From an uncultured Pseudomonadota bacterium (GTDB lineage: Bacteria > Pseudomonadota > Gammaproteobacteria > Burkholderiales > Methylophilaceae): 6,145 nt of DNA. Below are positions 1 to 4,307 of this stretch, in pieces. Each line of letters opens with the position of its first letter. Positions within the stretch are counted from its first letter, which is position 1. The stretch is taken from contig CAINWC010000443.1 of NCBI GenBank assembly GCA_903854305.1, positions 1-6,145 of the forward strand, given 5' to 3'. The notes beneath the pieces are model-generated. The model saw only the letters and a program-made list of their open reading frames with translations. It was not told the DNA's origin and searched no databases. The translations under genes were made by a program, and so were the position numbers.

Positions 1-85
1 GAATATATATGATATGTAAGGAATAATTTTTTATGAGCAACGCGGTATGGCAACGAAAATTGAATTAATTGAGGCGCCCTTAAAA
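1..85. other. Window edge without a recognisable gene
   Basis: These bases lie downstream of the alcohol dehydrogenase stop codon. They are AT-rich. An 11-codon plus-strand reading frame starts at 33 behind AAGGA, but it is too short to support as a gene. No clear hairpin followed by a T-run is visible on the minus strand, so I cannot place a terminator for the leftward gene set here. Confidence 0.5.
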
Positions 86-1078
86 TCAGCCCATAGCTGG
101 CACTAAGACTGCAGCCCCACTAAACATGCCCGCACGAAGGTCTGCAATCGCTTGATTAGCCTGACTGAGTGGATAAGCAATACTATGCGTTTTAATAGGA
201 ATGCTTGATGCCAGCGACATAAATGCTAAACCATCGGCGCGCGTAAGGTTGGCGACACTTCGTAACACCCGCTCACCCCATAGCAGAGAGTAAGGAAAAC
301 TCGGAATATCTGACATGTGGATACCCGCACAAACGACAGTCGCCCCCTTGTTAGTGGCTTTCAATGCCGCAGGAACCAAAGCACCAACCGGCGCAAATAT
401 TAATACCGCATCAAGTTGACTGGGTGGCAATGACTTGGATGATCCAGCCCAGACTGCACCTAATTGTCTGGCGAAGTCTTGGGCCACGGCATCTTGTTCT
501 TGAGTAAATGCATAGACCTTGCTTCCGTGATGGATTGCCAGTTGGGTAACAATGTGTGCCGCTGCTCCAAACCCGTAGATACCCAGATTTTTAGAGTTTT
601 CAGTGAGTTTAAGTGCGCGATAGCCAATCAATCCAGCACAGAGTAATGGTGCAGCATTGATGTCAGAATAATAATCGTCGACTAAAAAACAATAATGCTG
701 ATGCGCGACAGTAAGCTCAGCGAAGCCGCCATCTATCTGATAGCCAGTGAAGCGGGCCTTATCACAGAGGTTTTCCCGGTTAGTTTGACAGTAATAACAC
801 TCACCACAGGTCCAACCTAACCAAGGAACACCGACACGGTCGCCTATAGAGAACAGGTCAACATTGGCCCCTTTTCCAATAATCTCGCCGATAATTTCAT
901 GCCCAAGAATTAATGATGGCTTTGGGTTCGGCAGTTCACCGTCAGCAATATGTAAATCAGTACGGCAAACTCCGCAAGCCAACACACGTAACAAGACCTG
1001 ATCATCATTTGGAACAGGGTTCGGCACATTTTTATACTCAAGCGGAGCGCCTTGTTGGTTAAGAATCATGGCCTTCAT
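86..1078 (-). CDS. Zinc-dependent alcohol dehydrogenase family protein (MDR superfamily)
   Basis: This 330-residue protein is a medium-chain, zinc-binding, NAD(P)-dependent alcohol dehydrogenase that should interconvert alcohols and aldehydes or ketones in the cytoplasm. The N-terminal GroES-like catalytic domain shows the catalytic-zinc ligands C38 (in CGVCRTD), H60 with E61 (GHE) and C147. It also carries the four structural-zinc cysteines C91, C94, C97 and C105. The Rossmann domain follows, with a glycine-rich turn GFGAAAH around 169-175. The length and this turn fit the subfamily of about 330 residues often annotated 'zinc-binding alcohol dehydrogenase family protein' (TIGR02822-like); that assignment is from memory. 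All metal ligands are present, so it should be active; the substrate cannot be read from sequence. The ATG at 1078 is preceded by a modest AAAGAAG site 7 bases away. It is the last gene of the leftward set, 63 bases after the Ala/Lys-rich protein. A role in aldehyde detoxification under stress would be inference. Confidence 0.93.
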   Translation of the reverse strand: MKAMILNQQGAPLEYKNVPNPVPNDDQVLLRVLACGVCRTDLHIADGELPNPKPSLILGHEIIGEIIGKGANVDLFSIGDRVGVPWLGWTCGECYYCQTNRENLCDKARFTGYQIDGGFAELTVAHQHYCFLVDDYYSDINAAPLLCAGLIGYRALKLTENSKNLGIYGFGAAAHIVTQLAIHHGSKVYAFTQEQDAVAQDFARQLGAVWAGSSKSLPPSQLDAVLIFAPVGALVPAALKATNKGATVVCAGIHMSDIPSFPYSLLWGERVLRSVANLTRADGLAFMSLASSIPIKTHSIAYPLSQANQAIADLRAGMFSGAAVLVPAMG

Positions 1079-1141
1079 ATTAATGCTTCTTTACCATGTG
1101 ATTTAATTACATGCCTCTATATAATTTTCAGAGCAGCATGA

Positions 1142-1750
1142 TTAATTATTTGTGACGGAATCCTCAATATTTTGATTAGCGTCTTTATCTTTCAATGCCT
1201 TAAGTGCCTGATCTGCGGCCTTCTTAGTCGCTTCAACAGCTTTTTGCGCAGCAGCTCTAGTCGCGTTAACAGCCTGCTGAGCAACCTCTTTGCTGGAGGA
1301 TGCTACTTTTTTTGTTGCATCCTCAGCCTTGCGTGTTGCTTCTTTGGTTGCCAGCACGGCTTCTTTAGCGGCTGCTTCTGCACGTTGCGCGGCTTCTTTT
1401 GTTGCCTCAGTTGCCTTGATAGTCGCTTCTTCAGCCTTGCGTAGCGCATGTTGCGCCGCTACTTCGGCTTTACGGGTCGCCTGTTTGACCATTTTAGCGG
1501 TCTTTTTTGAGACATTGTTAATGGCTTGCTCGGCCTTATCCGCAGCCACAATCGCTTCGTCAGCGGCTCGCTTTGCAGCCTCACTCGCCTCATCAGCAGC
1601 CTTCTTTGCTATTTCTTCAAACTTCTGTGCGGATACTTGATTTTCCTCAACCTCTTTTTTCATCGTATCTTCCGCAGCCTGTACTCCAGCAACCTGAATT
1701 CCAGCACAAACCAGTAGTGCAGACACGATTAAACATTTGTTTAGTTTCAT
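1142..1750 (-). CDS. Exported Ala/Lys/Glu-rich helical repeat protein, LEA group 3-like
   Basis: I do not recognise a named family. The 202-residue protein starts with a Sec signal peptide (K-rich N-terminus, hydrophobic residues about 7-24, likely cleavage after GVQA at 25). After an acidic stretch at 27-37, residues 41-188 are almost wholly Ala, Lys, Glu, Thr, Arg and Gln, with no proline and almost no glycine, which predicts one long amphipathic helix or coiled coil. RKAE blocks recur at 93 and 104 (spacing 11) and at 140; ATKEA recurs at 116 and 134. The 11-residue spacing and composition resemble group 3 LEA (LEA_4) desiccation proteins; apolipoprotein-like or plain coiled-coil proteins are alternatives. 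The tail (190-202) is polar and Asn-rich. A GTG at 1753 adjoins the chosen ATG; AAGGA lies 8 bases before the ATG and 5 before the GTG, so I prefer the ATG. The gene sits between the glycine-zipper lipoprotein and the alcohol dehydrogenase. An envelope-protecting role is inference. Confidence 0.82.
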   Translation of the reverse strand: MKLNKCLIVSALLVCAGIQVAGVQAAEDTMKKEVEENQVSAQKFEEIAKKAADEASEAAKRAADEAIVAADKAEQAINNVSKKTAKMVKQATRKAEVAAQHALRKAEEATIKATEATKEAAQRAEAAAKEAVLATKEATRKAEDATKKVASSSKEVAQQAVNATRAAAQKAVEATKKAADQALKALKDKDANQNIEDSVTNN

Positions 1751-1778
1751 CACTTTGTTCCTTTCAGATTTTTATAGG

Positions 1779-1790
1779 TCAATGCATTGA
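1779..1790. repeat. 12-bp perfect palindrome between two genes
   Basis: TCAATGCATTGA is self-complementary with no spacer. It lies in the 51-base gap between the lipoprotein stop and the start of the Ala/Lys-rich protein. As RNA it could not form a stable loop-closed hairpin, so if it has a function it is more likely a protein-binding site on DNA. It could equally be chance. Confidence 0.3.
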
Positions 1791-1801
1791 TGCCGTACTC
1801 T

Positions 1802-2332
1802 TTACCTCGGCGCATCCGATGGCCTATATCCCGCTGGCGGTGGGGGTGGTGGGTATGGAGCGTTGGTAGACGGTTGCCCATATACGGGTTGCTGCTCTAT
1901 GTGACCGGAGACTGGAACGCGATGGCCTTTGGCATACATGCATTGAATGTAGGCATTGTCGTAATGACGTTGCGTCCGGTATGAAGAGGCATTGCCCTCA
2001 TCAACGCCTATCAAACTGCCAATAAACAGTCCTGTTGCGGCACCAGCACCAGCGCCTCTGCCACCGTCGACAGCAGCCCCTATCGCAGCGCCTAGTGCAG
2101 TGCCGACAACGGCGCTTTTAGCGAAGCTGTCACTGGAAGCTTGGTTGGCCGTTGCGCCTCCAATCTGTTCGTGGGCAAACTGCCGGCATATTGCATCATC
2201 ATATCTAAATTGATCAAAATTTTTGCCTGTGCCTAGTAATGCCATTGCACTAGGACCATTTGGAACCGATGCGCAAGCAGATAAAACTAACATTACAGTA
2301 ATCACCAAGGTGACTTTAAGATTGTTTTGCAT
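1802..2332 (-). CDS. Glycine-zipper outer-membrane lipoprotein with proline-rich tail
   Basis: This predicted 176-residue lipoprotein has a hydrophobic signal (residues 5-17) ending in the lipobox LSAC, with the lipidated Cys at 20. Ala and Ser follow the Cys, and there is no Asp at +2, so sorting to the outer membrane is expected. Residues 70-110 are a glycine-zipper segment (repeated small-residue GxxxG-type spacing, including GAAIGAAVDGG), as in the YMGG/Gly-zipper families, which insert in or associate with membranes. Cys49 and Cys131 (YIQCMYAKG) flank the zipper and could form a disulfide. The tail from 146 is Gln/Pro/Tyr-rich with six prolines in a row at 161-166. An ATG two codons upstream (2338) lies only one base after GGAG; the ATG at 2332 lies 7 bases after it, so I chose 2332. 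The start is 15 bases after the stop of the upstream gene, indicating co-transcription and possible translational coupling. The exact function is unknown. Confidence 0.85.
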   Translation of the reverse strand: MQNNLKVTLVITVMLVLSACASVPNGPSAMALLGTGKNFDQFRYDDAICRQFAHEQIGGATANQASSDSFAKSAVVGTALGAAIGAAVDGGRGAGAGAATGLFIGSLIGVDEGNASSYRTQRHYDNAYIQCMYAKGHRVPVSGHIEQQPVYGQPSTNAPYPPPPPPAGYRPSDAPR

Positions 2333-2347
2333 AGTCATACTCCAAAC

Positions 2348-2797
2348 CTATGGCTGCGGTGGTGGCGTAGGTGAAACCCGCTGCCAACCACTAGGGCATT
2401 CTTTTACATAAGGATAATAAGTTTCAGACTGTTCGCAGTAGTACCAATAATAGCTATCGGGCGATGTCTGTTGAGTGACTGACGGCACCTGCTCAATGTA
2501 AACCGGTGGCTGTGCTGGCTCCGGGGTCACTACAACGGGTGGTGGGTAATAGGAATATGGGTAGTAAGGAAATGGGTAATATGGATAAGCATACGGTGCC
2601 CCTAAATATAAACCGATGCCTGCATGACCACGACCCACATGGCCATGACTCGCATGACCGTGATTAGTCGGCCCACGAACTGCAGGGCCATGAGTAGCGC
2701 GTCCGCCAGACCCGCGTGGGCGATCAGCATAAGCAGTTTCACTGGCAAAAATCACAGCAAGCAGCATTAAACTGACTAGTAATTTAGTATTGCTCAT
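2348..2797 (-). CDS. Secreted Gly/His- and Tyr/Pro-rich protein with YYC...YYPYV..C C-terminal module
   Basis: This 149-residue protein has no known function. It has a clear Sec signal peptide (residues 1-24, cleavage likely after TAYA). A Gly/His/Arg-rich segment at 26-60 has histidines spaced in NHGH and SHGH units, a composition that could bind metals. A Tyr/Pro low-complexity stretch follows at 67-90. The C-terminal module at 117-143 contains YWYYC, YYPYV, C134 and PSGW; Cys121 and Cys134 are a likely disulfide pair. From memory, similar short C-terminal modules occur in many proteobacterial envelope proteins annotated hypothetical. A longer frame reaches 2845, but AAGGAG at 2809-2804 sits 3 bases before an ATG at 2800 and 6 before the adjacent ATG at 2797, so the start is one of these two, with 2797 better placed. 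The TAG stop runs directly into the Shine-Dalgarno of the downstream lipoprotein, so the two are probably made together. Confidence 0.82.
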   Translation of the reverse strand: MSNTKLLVSLMLLAVIFASETAYADRPRGSGGRATHGPAVRGPTNHGHASHGHVGRGHAGIGLYLGAPYAYPYYPFPYYPYSYYPPPVVVTPEPAQPPVYIEQVPSVTQQTSPDSYYWYYCEQSETYYPYVKECPSGWQRVSPTPPPQP

Positions 2798-2897
2798 CAT
2801 CAGCTCCTTACATGCTATCAATCGCTTAAGTATTGCAGAATTCACTTGGGCTGGAAATATGTGCTAACACTTACAAGCTAACCACTGAACGGGCAGT

Positions 2898-3371
2898 TCA
2901 TTTTTTTCTTTGATAATACCCAATGAGTTCGCACTGATCGATCACGTGTCCTTGCATCGCTTTTTCTAAGGTCGCTTTCGTTGCTGGACGTAAGGCTGGC
3001 AGGCGAATATCTAGTGCGTAAAGCTTATGAAAATATCGATGCCGACCAATCGGCGGGCAAGGGCCGCAATACCCAGTTTTGTTCCAGTCGTTAAGACCAT
3101 TCAGTGTGCCGTCAGGCAGGTCTGGTAAACCTGAGTTTCCTGACAAGAGCCCCGTTGATTGGGGCGGAAGGTTAAATAACACCCAATGCACCCAGGTTGT
3201 TTTGGGCGCGGTCGGATCTGGCGCATCAGGATCATCAACGATAAGCACCAGACTTTTCGCATTCGCAGGAATAGCGCTCCAAGCCAATGGCGGCGATAGC
3301 TCACCACCGTCACAAGTATACGCGCTTGGAATGTCTGCAAGCTGAGTAAAGGCGGTTGAACTTATTTCCAT
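2898..3371 (-). CDS. YbhB/YbcL family protein (PEBP / Raf kinase inhibitor-like)
   Basis: This 157-residue protein belongs to the bacterial phosphatidylethanolamine-binding protein family; E. coli YbhB and YbcL are about the same size. The hallmark ligand-pocket motifs are present: the S-P-P-L-W region at 26-31, DDPDAPDP at 46-53, the WVHW segment at 60-63, and GYCGPCPPIGRHRY at 100-113, followed by the LYALD strand at 117-121. The biochemical role of bacterial members is not firmly established; binding of phosphorylated or anionic ligands is the family theme. No signal peptide is seen, so it should be cytoplasmic. The open frame extends to a GTG at 3479, but the ATG at 3371 has AAGGA 8 bases upstream and gives the normal family length, so the 36-residue extension is rejected. 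It lies 129 bases downstream of hsp20 in the same direction. An inverted repeat overlaps its Shine-Dalgarno sequence. Confidence 0.93.
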   Translation of the reverse strand: MEISSTAFTQLADIPSAYTCDGGELSPPLAWSAIPANAKSLVLIVDDPDAPDPTAPKTTWVHWVLFNLPPQSTGLLSGNSGLPDLPDGTLNGLNDWNKTGYCGPCPPIGRHRYFHKLYALDIRLPALRPATKATLEKAMQGHVIDQCELIGYYQRKK

Positions 3372-3381
3372 GATTGAATTC

Positions 3382-3395
3382 CTTATGTGCATAAG
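3382..3395 (-). repeat. Inverted repeat overlapping the YbhB-family Shine-Dalgarno site
   Basis: CTTATG and CATAAG are perfectly complementary arms separated by two bases. In the minus-strand transcript this is a 5-bp stem with a tetraloop, or 6 bp with a tight two-base loop. The downstream arm contains the AAG of the AAGGA ribosome-binding site of the YbhB-family gene. It could modestly hinder translation initiation or mark an RNA processing site. The stem is short and AT-rich, so chance is a real possibility. Confidence 0.3.
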
Positions 3396-3409
3396 CAGAT
3401 CAGTCGAAT

Positions 3410-3466
3410 CTACCAACTTCGACGATGCCAGCGACGGATAATAATATACCCACTGATGCGTACCAT
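3410..3466 (-). CDS. Possible 18-residue basic leader peptide
   Basis: A short minus-strand frame of 18 codons plus TAG lies between hsp20 and the YbhB-family gene. Its ATG at 3466 is preceded by GGAGG with a 6-base spacing (the site reads GGAGGAGGG), which is among the strongest Shine-Dalgarno sites in the window, yet no longer frame uses it. The peptide reads MVRISGYIIIRRWHRRSW and has five Arg, one His, two Trp and a central hydrophobic run. It could be a leader peptide controlling the gene 38 bases downstream, a small membrane-active peptide, or the remnant of a decayed gene. No family is recognised. A frame starting at GTG 3479 overlaps it and runs into the YbhB-family gene, but no ribosome-binding site supports that frame. 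Confidence 0.25.
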   Translation of the reverse strand: MVRISGYIIIRRWHRRSW

Positions 3467-3500
3467 TACCCTCCTCCACTCTTAACAGAAAAAATATTGA

Positions 3501-3929
3501 TTACTCAATCGCTATACGATGACCGCCCTTTTTCTGCTTCTTCACCAGATTCAGCGTCAGTACGCCATTCTCATAGCGCGCTTTACTAGCAGGCTCGTCA
3601 ATAGCGGCGGATAGCTGAAACCCTCGTGAAACTTCGCCATAATAACGTTCGCTACGTAACGGTTTATCCTCTTTGGTCTCACTATCAAGCTGGCTGATAT
3701 GTGCACGAATATTGACCACGTCGTTTTCAATATCTACATGGATATTTTCTTTTTCGGCTCCTGGAATCTCAGCATGCACGATAAACTCATTAGGATTTTC
3801 TTTCACGTCGACTTTAATCTGCGAGGGTAATGGGTCACCGTGCAACGGTTTGATAAAATAGCCTGGATTCACATCACGAAACAGCTCGTCAATGATGCCG
3901 CGATTAATAAAGGTCGTTAAGTTACTCAT
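3501..3929 (-). CDS. Small heat-shock protein, Hsp20/alpha-crystallin family
   Basis: This 142-residue ATP-independent holdase should bind unfolding cytoplasmic proteins and keep them soluble for refolding by DnaK and ClpB-type machines. The N-terminal arm (1-35) is followed by an alpha-crystallin domain at about 36-131. That domain contains VHAEIPGAEKENIHVDIEND (51-70) and ends in the NGVLTLNLVK signature (121-130), with the A-x-x-x-N-GVL spacing typical of the family. The tail has the I-x-I assembly motif at 139-141 (IAI), which docks on neighbouring dimers in oligomers. Length is normal for bacterial class A-like sHSPs. The open frame extends to 3995, but AGGAGG lies 7 bases before the ATG at 3929, the strongest start signal, so the 22-residue hydrophobic extension is rejected. 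It is the first gene of the leftward set and divergent from the Do-like protease. Its Shine-Dalgarno site can pair with an upstream segment (see the leader feature). Confidence 0.96.
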   Translation of the reverse strand: MSNLTTFINRGIIDELFRDVNPGYFIKPLHGDPLPSQIKVDVKENPNEFIVHAEIPGAEKENIHVDIENDVVNIRAHISQLDSETKEDKPLRSERYYGEVSRGFQLSAAIDEPASKARYENGVLTLNLVKKQKKGGHRIAIE

Positions 3930-3932
3930 GTC

Positions 3933-3993
3933 GATTCCTCCTAAAGTTGTGTATAAAATTACGATTGCTACCAAGCTTTTTTGGAGATGAATC
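3933..3993 (-). promoter_or_regulatory. Candidate RNA thermometer hairpin sequestering the hsp20 Shine-Dalgarno site
   Basis: In the minus-strand transcript the segment at 3993-3983 reads GAUUC-AU-CUCC, and the segment at 3941-3933 reads GGAG-GAAUC. They can form 5 bp, a two-base bulge and 4 more bp, covering nearly all of the AGGAGG ribosome-binding site (3942-3937). Further in, AAAG (3979-3976) can pair with CUUU (3946-3943) across a small asymmetric internal loop, leaving an apical loop of 29 bases. An imperfect helix masking the Shine-Dalgarno of an sHSP gene is the arrangement of ROSE and fourU thermometers; I see neither the canonical ROSE U(U/C)GCU motif nor a clean four-U run, so it would be another type. 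No folding energy was computed. Confidence 0.42.
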
Positions 3994-4003
3994 AAATAAT
4001 TGC

Positions 4004-4009
4004 AATATA
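4004..4009 (-). promoter_or_regulatory. Weak -10-like hexamer upstream of hsp20
   Basis: On the minus strand this reads TATATT, matching five of six bases of the sigma-70 -10 consensus. Transcription starting about 7 bases downstream would begin near 3997, just ahead of the anti-Shine-Dalgarno segment at 3993. No good -35 box lies 16-18 bases upstream. A CTTTAAG about 30 bases upstream partly resembles the sigma-32 -35 element CTTGAAA, but no matching CCCCAT-type -10 follows. Treat as a guess. Confidence 0.22.
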
Positions 4010-4208
4010 CGTATGAACACCTATGCGAAGCGACTTAAAGCCTTGGCCATTAACGGGAGTTTCTGCTGCAATCTAGCCAACAACCCATTCGCTACCCATT
4101 AAATATTCAAGCTTATAGGGGTTAGCCCGTACGTGTTTACGCGGATTTTTGCCTATCAACGTATGGTGTATATTGAAACAATTGTCGGTATGGTGATAGT
4201 GCTTTAGA

Positions 4209-4239
4209 TTGACTGACCAGCACCTAGACGAAGTATCTT
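4209..4239 (+). promoter_or_regulatory. Candidate sigma-70-type promoter for the Do-like protease gene
   Basis: TTGACT at 4209-4214 matches the -35 consensus in five of six positions. The best downstream partners are weak: TATCTT at 4234-4239 (spacer 19) or AGTATC at 4232-4237 (spacer 17). It lies about 70 bases before the TTG start, a sensible distance. No sigma-E-type pair (GGAACTT with TCAAA) with proper spacing was found, although sigma-E control would be expected for some members of this protease family. Confidence 0.28.
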
Positions 4240-4307
4240 TTTCAACGCTGAGGTTAAACACTGTGGTTAAACGTTAGTGCTGAACTTGCTAATAGAAGGA
4301 ATTACCA

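Larger units (their letters stand above)
3930..4307. other. Divergent intergenic region between hsp20 and the Do-like protease gene
   Basis: This 378-base stretch should carry both divergent promoters. The part near hsp20 holds the leader hairpin and the -10-like hexamer. The part near the protease gene holds two short direct repeats: GTATGGTG at 4161 and 4188, and GGTTAAAC at 4252 and 4265 (13 bases apart). A 62-codon minus-strand frame at 4073-4261 begins with GTG without any ribosome-binding site and resembles nothing I know, so I do not call it a gene. No RNA gene is recognised here. Confidence 0.6.

Noticed and set aside
1095..1113. CATGT/ACATG inverted repeat between the LEA-like and alcohol dehydrogenase genes
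   Set aside because: The arms are only 5 bp with a 9-base AT-rich spacer and no following T-run on the transcribed strand, so neither a terminator nor an operator can be supported.
1172..1717. Several plus-strand frames opposite the Ala/Lys-rich gene (60-116 codons, Ser/Ala/Cys-rich)
   Set aside because: They are antisense shadows. The Ala/Lys-rich codons of the minus-strand gene leave few stops on the other strand. None has a convincing ribosome site or recognisable domain, and the minus-strand product has a signal peptide and coherent repeats.
1573..2411. Plus-strand frames at 1573-1869, 1787-1984, 1992-2213 and 2223-2411
   Set aside because: They lie opposite the glycine-zipper lipoprotein and its flanks, their composition mirrors the Gly/Ala codons, and they show no domain or start signal.
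3372..3479. 36-residue N-terminal extension of the YbhB-family protein
   Set aside because: The ATG at 3371 has a well-placed AAGGA and gives the family's normal length; the GTG at 3479 has no ribosome site of its own.
3930..3995. 22-residue hydrophobic extension of Hsp20 that could look like a signal peptide
   Set aside because: The internal ATG at 3929 has an ideal AGGAGG 7 bases upstream, and the family is cytoplasmic. The extension is the untranslated leader read in frame.
4073..4261. 62-codon minus-strand frame in the divergent intergenic region
   Set aside because: It starts with GTG, has no Shine-Dalgarno sequence, resembles no family I know, and occupies the space expected for the protease promoter. 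It could be a gene remnant, but this is not supported.
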